Below, one piece after another: positions 22,297 to 31,465 of a DNA stretch of 64,000 nt; position 1 is the first letter of the stretch, and each line of letters begins with the position of its first letter. Under the pieces are notes generated by a model that saw only the letters and a list, made by a program, of their open reading frames with translations, did not search any database and was not told where the DNA came from. This stretch comes from UBA1732 sp045114455 (GTDB lineage: Bacteria; Verrucomicrobiota; Lentisphaeria; Victivallales; UBA1829), in assembly GCA_045114455.1 (NCBI GenBank), contig JBGUKN010000050.1, positions 8,130-72,129 of the forward strand. Direction: 5' to 3'. The translations under genes and the position numbers were made by a program.

Positions 22297-24650
22297 GCTT
22301 TCTTCTCCCCGGCCGGCTCCGTCTTCGCCCGCGAATAGGAGATGCGCGTGTGGCTCATGGACTTCAGCGTCTTCAGGAAGGATTCCCGTATCTTGGTGAG
22401 CTGCTCCAGCGTGATGCGTGCGGCGTCCAGCTGTTTGCGCTGGAGCTTGCCGTTGAATATCTTCTCCACCAATGCGCGCACATTGTCCTCGGTCGGATCG
22501 CTCATGGAGCAGACCGCCGCCTCGCAGCAGTCGGCAAGCATCAGGATCACGCATTCCAGTTCCTCCGGCAGCGGGCCGGGGTAGCGGAACGGTTCTTCCG
22601 CCGGAGTCTTCCCCGTGCGCTCCTTTTCCTTCTCGTAAAAGAACGAGATGAAGTCGTTGCCGTGGTGGCACTCGATGGCGCGGCGGATCGGGGTCTTCAG
22701 CTTGTATTTCTTCGCCAGCTGCACGCCGAACTCCACATGGCAGCGGATGATCTCCGCGCTTTCCGCCGGATTCAGGTCCTTGTACATATCCTTTCCGTTG
22801 GCGTTCTCCGTGAACATCTCCGGCGAGGCGAGCTTCCCGACGTCGTGGAACAGCGCGTACGCCTGCGCTTTCAGGGATACCCCGCCCACGCAGTTCGCCG
22901 CCTCCTCCGCCAGCAGCGCCACGCGTTCGCTGTGGTGATACGTGCCGGGAGCCTCCATCTGGAGTTTCTTCAGCAGGGGCTGGTTCCGGTCGGTCAGCGA
23001 CAGATAGGACATGTTGCTCGTCACGTCCAGCACGGTTTCCAGCGCAATGATCAGCGCGGAGGAGACCATCGCGGTCAGAAGTCCGAACGTCAGCGGCACG
23101 GCAAGGCTGAATCCCAGCCGGTTCCAGTCGCGCATTCTGATGGTCGTGAGGAAATCGGGATTCTGCTGGAAGATCAGGGACGCCAGACACATCGTGATCG
23201 TACAGGAGAAAAAGGACCGCGTAAAGAATTTCTTATAGTCGTAGATCTGACGCACACAGGCCGTGCCGACGGCGCAGACGAACAGACCGGTGGCAAACGC
23301 GGGAAACGAGAAATCCAGCGCCACGGCGGAAACACCCGCCACGAAAAGCCCCGCGAAAACCGCCGACCTGCCGCTGTAGATGGATGCGATCACCAGAGCG
23401 GGAAGCGCCAGCGGCATCGCCAGGTACAGAGGCACGACCGGATAGCCGTTGTTCAGCGCGAATCCGTTGTACTCTTCCATGAACAGGCGGTTGCACAGAA
23501 GCGAGAAGATCACGATGAACCCGATCAGCCAGATCGACCGGTTGTTGCCGATGAGCTCGGGATGGACACGCACAATATAAATGCAGGAGAGCACGATCAG
23601 GAGTGCCACGAGCATCATCTTCTGGAAGAGGTTGCCCCAGGTGCGGAGCTCGCGGAGATAGTCGTTGTACCGGATCTGATATTCCTTGTACATCTCGGCC
23701 TGCTCCGCCGTGAGCTTTTCGTTCTTATGGATCAGAACAGTTCCTTTCTTAAGATAGATCTCCGGCTCGCGGACCTCCTTCGGCTTCTCTCTGTACTCCT
23801 CTTCCATACGCTTTTCGGTCCAAGCTTCATCATAGATCAGATTGCCGTTCGCGTAGAGGTGCATGAAAAGCTGCTGGAACTCTTCCTCGTAGGGGACCTG
23901 CGCCTCATAGAAGAAAAGGGCCGACAGCAGGGATTTCACGGTATGTTCGGCGGCGATCCGGGGCGTCTGAAGCTCGTTGAGTTTCACCGGGTCGACTTCC
24001 CGCAGCTCCTCATCCAGGATCTTCACGGTCTTCTGGGCGTTGACCGCCTGCGCCCCCTCGCCTTCGGAAAGACTGTCGCTGAACGGCTTCGACTTCCGAA
24101 TCTCCTCTTCGGTCGCAATGCCGCCGAGGACGATTTCCTTCACTTGCGCATCGGCCCTGACCCGCCAGGTATCGTCAAGTGCGATCTGGCGGAGAAAAAC
24201 GAAAAGCTGCTGGGGCATTTTCCTGATGATTTCCACAAGGTCCAGGATGTCCTTCTCCGCGTTCTCCGGCGGGCCGTAGACCTTTCCCTCGTCCTCGTCG
24301 GAGGCGCGGCGCTGTATCTCCTGCATCATGAGGCCGTAACCGTCCATGATTTTCCCCGACCGGCCCGGATCGAGGCGAAAATAAAGAGGAAACTCCAGAA
24401 CGAAACTCTGGAAATAACGCGTCGCCTCTTTCTTGTTCACATACGAGAAATCGCAAACGGCCTCGATATCCTGCGGAGCTTGCATGTTTTCGACCAGTTC
24501 CGGCAGATCGCTCTGGCTCGGCATCCAGAGAAGAGCCACGGCCGCCGCAAACACCAACAGGATCATCAGCAGGGATACGAACGGCGAACGCTGAAGCCTT
24601 TCGCCGATTTGCCGGAACATATCCCGGAAACTTTTCGGATTCTCGCTCAT
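22293..24650 (-). CDS. pgpH: 7TM-HD membrane phosphodiesterase (PgpH/YqfF-like)
   Basis: A 785-residue protein. One N-terminal membrane segment (about 23-45) and a large extracytoplasmic 7TMR-HDED domain are followed by seven membrane segments (about 350-550), then a cytosolic HD domain with TYHHSERVALLAEEAA, YALFHDVGKLASPE and IECHHGND metal-binding motifs. PgpH-type proteins degrade c-di-AMP. The ATG has AAGGAATAAG upstream and begins four bases after the phoH stop. I infer c-di-AMP signalling from the family; no cyclase is in the window. Confidence 0.92.
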   Translation of the reverse strand: MSENPKSFRDMFRQIGERLQRSPFVSLLMILLVFAAAVALLWMPSQSDLPELVENMQAPQDIEAVCDFSYVNKKEATRYFQSFVLEFPLYFRLDPGRSGKIMDGYGLMMQEIQRRASDEDEGKVYGPPENAEKDILDLVEIIRKMPQQLFVFLRQIALDDTWRVRADAQVKEIVLGGIATEEEIRKSKPFSDSLSEGEGAQAVNAQKTVKILDEELREVDPVKLNELQTPRIAAEHTVKSLLSALFFYEAQVPYEEEFQQLFMHLYANGNLIYDEAWTEKRMEEEYREKPKEVREPEIYLKKGTVLIHKNEKLTAEQAEMYKEYQIRYNDYLRELRTWGNLFQKMMLVALLIVLSCIYIVRVHPELIGNNRSIWLIGFIVIFSLLCNRLFMEEYNGFALNNGYPVVPLYLAMPLALPALVIASIYSGRSAVFAGLFVAGVSAVALDFSFPAFATGLFVCAVGTACVRQIYDYKKFFTRSFFSCTITMCLASLIFQQNPDFLTTIRMRDWNRLGFSLAVPLTFGLLTAMVSSALIIALETVLDVTSNMSYLSLTDRNQPLLKKLQMEAPGTYHHSERVALLAEEAANCVGGVSLKAQAYALFHDVGKLASPEMFTENANGKDMYKDLNPAESAEIIRCHVEFGVQLAKKYKLKTPIRRAIECHHGNDFISFFYEKEKERTGKTPAEEPFRYPGPLPEELECVILMLADCCEAAVCSMSDPTEDNVRALVEKIFNGKLQRKQLDAARITLEQLTKIRESFLKTLKSMSHTRISYSRAKTEPAGEKKA

Positions 24651-24654
24651 TTTC

Positions 24655-25665
24655 TTATTCCTTTCCGCCTTTCCCGTTCATCTCATAGGCGCGAATGATC
24701 TTTTCCACCAGCGGATGCCGCACCACGTCCCGCGTGTCGAACCGGCAGATCTGCACGCCGTCGATGCCGGAAAGGCAGTCCAGCGCGTGCGGAAGCCCGG
24801 ACTGGCCGTGCGGGATGTCCGCCTGCGATGGGTCGCCGCAGACCACGCATTTCGAATGGAATCCGAGGCGGGTCAGGAACATGAACATCTGTTCGTTGGA
24901 GGCGTTCTGCGCCTCGTCCAGGATCACGAACGCATGGTTCAGCGTGCGTCCGCGCATGAAGGCAAGCGGCGCAACCTCGATCACGCCGCGCGACATCAGT
25001 TCCTCGGCGGCGGCATAGTCCATCATCTCGTGAAGGGCGTCGTGCAGTGGCCGCAGATACGGATTGATCTTCTCCTGAAGCGTGCCGGGCAGGAATCCGA
25101 GATTTTCCCCGGCCTCGACCGCCGGACGCGTCAGGATGATGCGGTTGTATTTCCCCGCGACGAGCAGGGACACGGCCATCGCCATGGCCAGATAGGTCTT
25201 GCCCGTTCCGGCGGGGCCTACACCGAACACGAGGTCCTTGCTCCTGATCGCGCGCAGATACGCCAGCTGGTTCGGGGAGCGTGCGGAAACGTCCTTCTTG
25301 CCCGGTCCGACCGTGACGCGTTCGGCGAAATACGTGCCGAGGTCCTGTTCGCGGCCCTCGCGCCAGGCATCCAGCGCCAGGTCGAATTCGGACTGGTCCA
25401 GACACCGTCCGCGTTCCTTCTGAAGACGGCGGAGTTCCCGCAGGAATCCTTCGCCGCGTTTGTCGGCGGTGTCCTCCACGGACATCGCCCAGGATTCGCG
25501 CGAAGCGAACTTCACGCCGAGGCTGTACTCCGCCGCAGCGAGATTCCCGGTCAGGTTCCCGGCAAACGCCGATTCCAGCGCGCCAGGATTGTCGAAATAG
25601 ACGCGCCCCCCTCCGGTTTTACTGTAGGGGGATGCGCTGTCGGGATCCTGTTCCGTAGATTGCAT
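24655..25665 (-). CDS. phoH: PhoH-family ATPase
   Basis: A 336-residue cytosolic protein. The C-terminal two thirds is the PhoH P-loop ATPase: GPAGTGKTYLAMAMAV (Walker A), RIILTRPAVEAGENLGFLPG, FVILDEAQNASNEQMFMFLTRLG (Walker B and sensor) and VVCGDPSQADIP. The N-terminal third lacks recognisable motifs. The ATG at 25665 is 14 bases after the lysM stop and has no clear ribosome binding site, so translation may be coupled; a start further upstream inside lysM cannot be excluded. The phoH-pgpH-ybeY arrangement suggests a role in RNA metabolism. Confidence 0.9.
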   Translation of the reverse strand: MQSTEQDPDSASPYSKTGGGRVYFDNPGALESAFAGNLTGNLAAAEYSLGVKFASRESWAMSVEDTADKRGEGFLRELRRLQKERGRCLDQSEFDLALDAWREGREQDLGTYFAERVTVGPGKKDVSARSPNQLAYLRAIRSKDLVFGVGPAGTGKTYLAMAMAVSLLVAGKYNRIILTRPAVEAGENLGFLPGTLQEKINPYLRPLHDALHEMMDYAAAEELMSRGVIEVAPLAFMRGRTLNHAFVILDEAQNASNEQMFMFLTRLGFHSKCVVCGDPSQADIPHGQSGLPHALDCLSGIDGVQICRFDTRDVVRHPLVEKIIRAYEMNGKGGKE

Positions 25666-25679
25666 GGAGCGTAAAAAAC

Positions 25680-26621
25680 TTACTTCGAGGAGACGGGAAC
25701 TTTTTTCACCGCCGGAATGACGAGCTTCATCCCGGGCTTCAGAAAATTCGGCTTCCCGTTCAGGATTTCTTTGTTCGCGTCGAAGATGATCTCCCACGCG
25801 GCGCCGTCGCGGTATTGCGACTTGGCGATCACGGAGAGGGAATCGCCGTCCTTCACGACGTATTCGGTGGAGGGCTGGGAATCATCCGCGACAAGTTTTT
25901 CGCGGACCGGCTTGGACTCCTTCGCGGCATCCTTCGCGGCATCCTTCGCGGCATCCTTCGCGGGCTCGTCCTTGATGCCCTTCGCTGCGCGGACTTCGGC
26001 CCTGCGCTGCGCCATGATGTCGTCGTTGGTCATCACGTTGAGCTTGGTGATGCCGGCGGCCTTGCAGTAGTCCACGGCGGCGTTCAGGTCGGCCACGGTG
26101 GAATCGGTACGGCCGTACACGATCACGGCGATGTCCTTGTTCGCCTTGCACGCGTCGTTGAGCGCGCTCTTCAGGTCGGCGGTGTTCACGCGTTCGCCGT
26201 TGACCGCATACACGCCGTCAACTCCGGCTTCGGCCGGGAACACGTCAACGCGCATGAACTTCGCGGGACCCGCGGGCTTGACTTCGACCGGCTGCGGCTG
26301 TTCCTGCGCCTTCTGCTTCGGCTTGGCGGCATCCGGCGTTTCATCCACTTTCTTCACGGGCGCGGTCTCCGCAGTCTCGTCGACGACTACGACCGCGACG
26401 GCTGCCTCCTTGCCGTCGACCGGACGGGGTTCCCCGAACGCTTCCGCGTAGGCCGGATTTCCGTCGGGCATTTCCTCGGGCGGCTGCCAGTCGGGATAGG
26501 AGGACTGGATTCCGGGGGTCCAGGCTTCGGCTTTCTCGTCCTCCGGCGGCGGCACGTTGGAGGCGCAGGAGACGAGAGCGAACATAGCGGCGAACGAAAC
26601 GGCAAACGAAAGCGATTTCAT
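25680..26621 (-). CDS. LysM lipoprotein with an ExbD-like periplasmic domain
   Basis: A 313-residue lipoprotein: the signal peptide ends in the lipobox LVSC (Cys19). A Pro/Glu/Lys-rich region (about 22-120) leads to a domain at about 122-205 whose pattern (VDVFPAEAGVDGVYAVNGE, NKDIAVIVYGRTDSTVADLN, CKAAGITKLNVMT) resembles the periplasmic domain of ExbD/TolR. Three tandem KDAA repeats follow, encoded by a 12-base repeat at about 25928-25965. A LysM domain (TEYVVKDGDSLSVIAKSQY to MKLVIPAV) ends the protein and would bind peptidoglycan. GGAGG six bases upstream supports the start. It heads the phoH-pgpH-ybeY operon. Confidence 0.8.
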   Translation of the reverse strand: MKSLSFAVSFAAMFALVSCASNVPPPEDEKAEAWTPGIQSSYPDWQPPEEMPDGNPAYAEAFGEPRPVDGKEAAVAVVVVDETAETAPVKKVDETPDAAKPKQKAQEQPQPVEVKPAGPAKFMRVDVFPAEAGVDGVYAVNGERVNTADLKSALNDACKANKDIAVIVYGRTDSTVADLNAAVDYCKAAGITKLNVMTNDDIMAQRRAEVRAAKGIKDEPAKDAAKDAAKDAAKESKPVREKLVADDSQPSTEYVVKDGDSLSVIAKSQYRDGAAWEIIFDANKEILNGKPNFLKPGMKLVIPAVKKVPVSSK

Positions 26622-26653
26622 GAGGGACCTCCGAAAAAGTTGTATTATTATTG

Positions 26654-26682
26654 TTGAAATATCCAGTCAGAAACGTTGTCAA
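26654..26682 (-). promoter_or_regulatory. Weak promoter candidate for the lysM-phoH operon
   Basis: A perfect TTGACA box reads on the minus strand at 26682-26677 in the gap after fabF, but the best -10 (TATTTC, 26661-26656) is poor and only 15 bases away. The gap is the natural place for an operon promoter. Confidence 0.3.
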
Positions 26683-26688
26683 GTCCGG

Positions 26689-27951
<1,263 letters not shown>

Positions 27952-27983
27952 TCTATATTTGTCTCCGGTCGCAAAGGATGGAA

Positions 27984-28019
27984 AAAGAAAAAAAGGGGTC
28001 ACTCAAGACGAATGACCCC
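27984..28019 (-). terminator. Terminator or attenuator between acpP and fabF
   Basis: On the minus strand GGGGTCA (28019-28013) pairs with TGACCCC (28001-27995) and is followed by a T-rich run with one interruption (27994-27984). It would cut transcription after the acpP message and reduce, but perhaps not abolish, fabF transcription. Confidence 0.65.
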
Positions 28020-28038
28020 GGGAAGCAAAAGAAGGAAA

Positions 28039-28284
28039 TTATTCCTTGGCGGCAGCCTTGCTCTCAATGTACTTGATTGCATCGCCGACGGTCTTCAGGT
28101 TCTCGGCCTCTTCGTCCGGGATTTCGGAACCGAATTCCTCTTCGAGGGCCATGATCATTTCCACGATGTCAAGCGAATCGGCGTTCAGGTCTTCGACGAA
28201 ACGGGCGTCTTCGGTGACCTGGTCTTCGGCGACTGCGAGCTGCTTCACGACGAGCTCTTTGACTTTAGTTGCGATTTCGGACAT
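28039..28284 (-). CDS. acpP: Acyl carrier protein
   Basis: The 81-residue acidic carrier of growing fatty acyl chains. The phosphopantetheine-bearing Ser lies in LNADSLDIVEMIMALEEEF, and the helix pattern (VKELVVKQLAV, AENLKTVGDAIKYIE) is standard. It has its own strong upstream promoter (28348-28375) and is followed by a terminator, as expected for a very abundant protein needed beyond the fab genes. Confidence 0.97.
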   Translation of the reverse strand: MSEIATKVKELVVKQLAVAEDQVTEDARFVEDLNADSLDIVEMIMALEEEFGSEIPDEEAENLKTVGDAIKYIESKAAAKE

Positions 28285-28347
28285 GTTAAATCCTTTCGTA
28301 ATGGTATGAAGGGTTGGTTTTCGTTTTCATAACGTATGTATAGATAT

Positions 28348-28375
28348 AATATACACCGTTTTCGCGTTTTTGCAA
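28348..28375 (-). promoter_or_regulatory. Predicted acpP promoter
   Basis: On the minus strand TTGCAA (28375-28370) and TATATT (28353-28348) with 16 bases between; TATTAT at 28351-28346 with an 18-base spacer is an alternative. The 160-base gap between fabG and acpP is strikingly AT-rich, and no other feature is seen in it. Confidence 0.55.
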
Positions 28376-28444
28376 ATCCTTTGCACGCTTTTTTGCGTTT
28401 TTATAGCCTTAATGATGTGTTTTTTTCATTCCGTATGAAAAACG

Positions 28445-29188
28445 TTACATCAGGAAGCCGCCACAGACGTTGATGACCTGGCCGGTCACATAGTCGGAAT
28501 CCGGGCCGCAGAGGAACGCCACGACGTTGGCCACATCCTGGGGCTTGCCGCCGCGCTTCAGCGGGATCAGTTCCAGGAAGAACTTCTTGGCTTCGTCCGG
28601 GAGGTTTTCGGTCATGTCGGTCATGATGTAACCGGGCGCGACCGCGTTCACCATGATGTTGCGGCTGCCGAGTTCCTTCGCCACGGACTTCGTGATGCCG
28701 ATGACGCCCGCCTTGGAAGCGGAATAATTGACCTGTCCGGCGTTTCCGGCACGTCCGACCACGCTGGAGATATTCACGATCTTGCCGTAGCGGGCCTTCA
28801 TCATGGGACGGATGGCCGCCTTGGTGAAATTGTAGGTGCCTTTCAGGTTGACGGCGATTACGGCGTCCCAGTCGGCCTCGCTCATGCGCATGAGCAGGTT
28901 GTCCTTGGTGATGCCGGCGCAGTTCACGAGGATGTCCAGACGACCGTATTTCTCCATGACGGCCTTCACGGACGCCTCGGCGTCTTCGGCCTTCGCCACG
29001 TTCGCGGCGATGGCGATGGCTTCGATGCCCTGCTCTCGGAATTCCGCCACGGTCTTGTCCGCGGTTTCCTGCATGATATCCACGACGGCGAGCTTCGCGC
29101 CCTCTTTTGCCAGACGTTCGCAGATCGCACGGCCGATGCCGCGGGCTCCGCCGGTCACCAGCGCCACTCTGTTTTCGAGTTGACTCAT
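28445..29188 (-). CDS. fabG: 3-oxoacyl-ACP reductase
   Basis: FabG reduces 3-oxoacyl-ACP with NADPH. The 247-residue short-chain dehydrogenase has the nucleotide-binding VTGGARGIGRAICERLA, NCAGIT, the catalytic Ser in VNISSVVGRAG, and the YSASKAG Tyr/Lys pair, plus an intact C terminus. AGGAG seven bases before the ATG supports the start. It follows fabD by 77 bases and precedes acpP, the usual fabD-fabG-acpP-fabF order. Confidence 0.96.
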   Translation of the reverse strand: MSQLENRVALVTGGARGIGRAICERLAKEGAKLAVVDIMQETADKTVAEFREQGIEAIAIAANVAKAEDAEASVKAVMEKYGRLDILVNCAGITKDNLLMRMSEADWDAVIAVNLKGTYNFTKAAIRPMMKARYGKIVNISSVVGRAGNAGQVNYSASKAGVIGITKSVAKELGSRNIMVNAVAPGYIMTDMTENLPDEAKKFFLELIPLKRGGKPQDVANVVAFLCGPDSDYVTGQVINVCGGFLM

Positions 29189-29265
29189 TGTGTTTCTCCT
29201 GATTCGGTTTCAGTATGTTCGGGTTGTGTTTGTTTTCAGAAAATGTAATTCTTTGCGGAAAGACG

Positions 29266-30177
29266 TCAGGCGTTCGCCAGGCCGTCCGCTCCGGAAACGT
29301 TGTGCAGCGCCGCGCCAGGCAGGATCTTCCGCACAAGCCCAGTCAGGACCGTGCCCGGTCCGAACTCCACGAAACGCTCTGCGCCGAACCGTTCGGCCAT
29401 CACGCGCACGCAGGTGTCCCAGCGGACGCTGCCCGCGACCTGGGAGACCAGGTTCGCACGGATCTTCGCCGGATCGGATTCGGGTTCGCCCGTGAAATTC
29501 TGAAGCACGGGGAATTTCGGGGCATTCATGGGCGTGGCATCCAGCACGGGAGCCAGCGCGGCACCCGCCGAAGCCATCATGCGGCTGTGGAACGCTCCCG
29601 CCACGTTCAGAGGCAGAGCGCGCTTGACGCCGCGTTCCTTCAGGATGCCGCACGCCTTCAGCACCAGTTCCTTCACGCCGCTGATGACGATCTGTCCGGG
29701 CGAATTGTAGTTCGCCACGTCGATGCCGCATTCCGTGCAGACTTCCGCGATCACCGCCGGGTCGCCGCCGATGATGGCGGCCATGCCGCCCTCGGCTTCA
29801 TGACAGGCTGCGTCCATCAGGGCGGCGCGCTTCGCCACGAGCTTCAGGCCGTCTTCGAACGTGAACGTCCCGGCGGATGCGAACGCCGCATATTCGCCGA
29901 GGCTCAGACCGCCCGCGGCAACGGCTTCCTCGCCGGGATTCCGTTCCAGCCAGGCGGCCAGACATGCCATGCTGGTGGTATAGATCGCGGGCTGGCAGTT
30001 CGCCGTCGCGGTCAAGTCGGATTCCGGGCCTTCAAAGCAAAGCTTGGACAGGCTGCGGCCGAGCACGGCGTCGGCGCGGTCGAAAACGGCTTTCGCCGCG
30101 GGAGAGGTCTCGTACAGGTCCTTCCCCATGCCGACGGCCTGGGCGCCCTGCCCCGAAAATAAAAACGCGGTTTTCAA
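29266..30177 (-). CDS. fabD: Malonyl-CoA:ACP transacylase
   Basis: FabD loads malonyl groups onto ACP. The 303-residue protein has FLFSGQGAQAVGMGKDLYE, the nucleophile Ser in AAGGLSLGEYAAF, a conserved Arg in AKRAALMDAA, and the catalytic His in AGAFHSRMM. The start codon is TTG, preceded by AAAGGA at good spacing; no ATG lies nearby. The predicted promoter is at 30251-30278. Confidence 0.95.
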   Translation of the reverse strand: MKTAFLFSGQGAQAVGMGKDLYETSPAAKAVFDRADAVLGRSLSKLCFEGPESDLTATANCQPAIYTTSMACLAAWLERNPGEEAVAAGGLSLGEYAAFASAGTFTFEDGLKLVAKRAALMDAACHEAEGGMAAIIGGDPAVIAEVCTECGIDVANYNSPGQIVISGVKELVLKACGILKERGVKRALPLNVAGAFHSRMMASAGAALAPVLDATPMNAPKFPVLQNFTGEPESDPAKIRANLVSQVAGSVRWDTCVRVMAERFGAERFVEFGPGTVLTGLVRKILPGAALHNVSGADGLANA

Positions 30178-30250
30178 TATCGTTGTCCTTTCATGGATGA
30201 TGCCCGCAATCGGAATTATCTAATCTTTCCCGAAAAAAAGCAGGCATAAT

Positions 30251-30278
30251 AAAATATCACATTTTCCAGAAAATGCAA
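30251..30278 (-). promoter_or_regulatory. Predicted promoter of fabD-fabG
   Basis: On the minus strand TTGCAT (30278-30273), 16 bases, TATTTT (30256-30251), in an AT-rich gap about 75 bases upstream of the TTG start of fabD. Confidence 0.5.
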
Positions 30279-30320
30279 GTCTTTCGCGCAACCTGCGAGA
30301 GGCGGAAACGTCCCGGCGCC

Positions 30321-30917
30321 TTACTTCAGCGCAGCGAGGAGCATGTCTTCCGTGACCGGACCCGGACGCAGGATGCTCCATGCGCCGCCAGGTTCGATCC
30401 TGATCACGGTCGACGCAGCGGAATCCGGCGGAATCGCACCGCCGTCCAGCACGCCGTCGGGCGGGATCGCAAGCGATTTCAGAGCCTCGTCCGCGGTGTG
30501 CGCCGGAGGCCGGCCGGAAAGGTTCGCACTGGTCGACGCCAGCGGACGCCCGTAAGCCGCAAGCAGGTTCAGCAGTGCAGGATGATCGGGTATGCGGAAT
30601 CCGGTGAACGCGTCGCCGTCCGGCACGATCAGTGTCACGGGACCGGGACAGAATGCCGCCGCGAACCGTTTCGCCGTCTCCGGCATGCCGGGAAACGCCG
30701 TCTCCGCAGCCTGACGGGAGGCGAAAAAAAGCGTGAGGAGTTTGGACGCGGGACGCCGTTTCATCTCGTAGATCTTCGCCCGGGCGGCTTCGTGCGCCGC
30801 ATCGCAGACCAGGCCGTAGACGGTCTCGGTCGGAACAAGCAGGACGCCGTCTTCTCGCCGCAGGACATCGCAGAAGACCGAGGCGGCGGATGCGTCGGTG
30901 CAGGAAATCCGCTCCAT
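30321..30917 (-). CDS. tsaC: L-threonylcarbamoyladenylate synthase (TsaC/Sua5/YrdC family)
   Basis: This enzyme makes threonylcarbamoyl-AMP from Thr, bicarbonate and ATP for the t6A modification of tRNAs that decode ANN codons. The 198-residue length is that of the short TsaC form without the Sua5 domain. Hallmarks are LLVPTETVYGLVCDA, YEMKRRPASKLLTLF, CPGPVTLIV and the STSANLSGRPP loop. It lies four bases after ftsB and is probably cotranscribed with it. Confidence 0.92.
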   Translation of the reverse strand: MERISCTDASAASVFCDVLRREDGVLLVPTETVYGLVCDAAHEAARAKIYEMKRRPASKLLTLFFASRQAAETAFPGMPETAKRFAAAFCPGPVTLIVPDGDAFTGFRIPDHPALLNLLAAYGRPLASTSANLSGRPPAHTADEALKSLAIPPDGVLDGGAIPPDSAASTVIRIEPGGAWSILRPGPVTEDMLLAALK

Positions 30918-30921
30918 GCGT

Positions 30922-31197
30922 TTACTCGGAGTAGATATAGATCACTTCGCCCTCGCGGCCCAGATGATACTGTTCACGGGCGACTTTCTCGACGGCGGAG
31001 GCATTGTGCTGGAGGTCGTGGACTTCCTGCTGGAGCGTGAGGTATTCCGCCTTCTTGCGGTCCAGATCGGCCCGGAGGCTGAACACATCCTGCTTGGTGC
31101 GCTTGTACTTCCGGTACGCAGGAAACACCAGGATGCCGGATACGATCAGCACCAGCACCAGCAGGACATAAATAACGGCTGTCAGGACTTTTCCCAT
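30922..31197 (-). CDS. ftsB: FtsB/DivIC-like septum formation protein
   Basis: A 91-residue bitopic protein with a short cytosolic start, a membrane segment at about residues 5-25, a coiled coil (about 30-68, TKQDVFSLRADLDRKKAEYLTLQQE) and the family's C-terminal EKVAREQYHLGREGEVIYIYSE motif. FtsB works with FtsL and FtsQ at the division site. A predicted promoter lies 23-50 bases upstream. Confidence 0.88.
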   Translation of the reverse strand: MGKVLTAVIYVLLVLVLIVSGILVFPAYRKYKRTKQDVFSLRADLDRKKAEYLTLQQEVHDLQHNASAVEKVAREQYHLGREGEVIYIYSE

Positions 31198-31219
31198 TCA
31201 TTCACCTCGATATCACACT

Positions 31220-31247
31220 AATATAGCACGTCCCGCGCGAAATACAA
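31220..31247 (-). promoter_or_regulatory. Predicted promoter of ftsB-tsaC
   Basis: On the minus strand TTGTAT (31247-31242), 16 bases, TATATT (31225-31220). It starts where the T tract of the hydrogenase terminator ends, a compact arrangement. Confidence 0.5.
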
Positions 31248-31248
31248 T

Positions 31249-31286
31249 AAAAAAACAAAAAAAAATCCGCCCCCGGAAAGGGGCGG
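31249..31286 (-). terminator. Terminator of the hydrogenase operon
   Basis: On the minus strand CCGCCCC (31286-31280) pairs with GGGGCGG (31273-31267) around a 6-base loop, followed by A, nine T, G and seven T down to 31249. It lies about 180 bases after the hydA stop, so the repeat cluster at 31288-31445 is part of the message. Confidence 0.85.
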
Positions 31287-31287
31287 A

Positions 31288-31446
31288 CACCACAAGTGGT
31301 GACGTTTCTGTGCTCTGCTGCGCGAGAGCACGTGTCCGAGCAAAGCCTGACCTGACTCTGTTTCAGCTCACTCCGTGTGCCCGGACGGAGCCGGGCACAC
31401 TATTTCAGTGGAGGACTTGTCCTCCCCCGGACGGAGCCGGGCACTG
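31288..31446 (+). repeat. Two-hairpin dispersed repeat, cluster B (several copies)
   Basis: A run of hairpins after hydA. CACCAC-AA-GTGGTG lies at 31288-31301. GTGCTCT/AGAGCAC at 31310-31331 shares the GTG...CAC ends. A decayed copy, GTGTCCG-AGCAAAGC, starts at 31332. A strong GTGTGCCCGG/CCGGGCACAC stem with loop ACGGAG spans 31375-31400, then TGGAGGAC-TT-GTCCTCC spans 31409-31425, and a further CCCGG-ACGGAG-CCGGG spans 31426-31441. No gene is seen here. Confidence 0.75.
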
Positions 31447-31465
31447 TATCAGCACTCTCCGTGTG

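Noticed and set aside
25928..25965. Three tandem 12-base repeats as a possible CRISPR or mobile element
   Set aside because: They are in frame and encode KDAA units in a low-complexity linker of the LysM lipoprotein.
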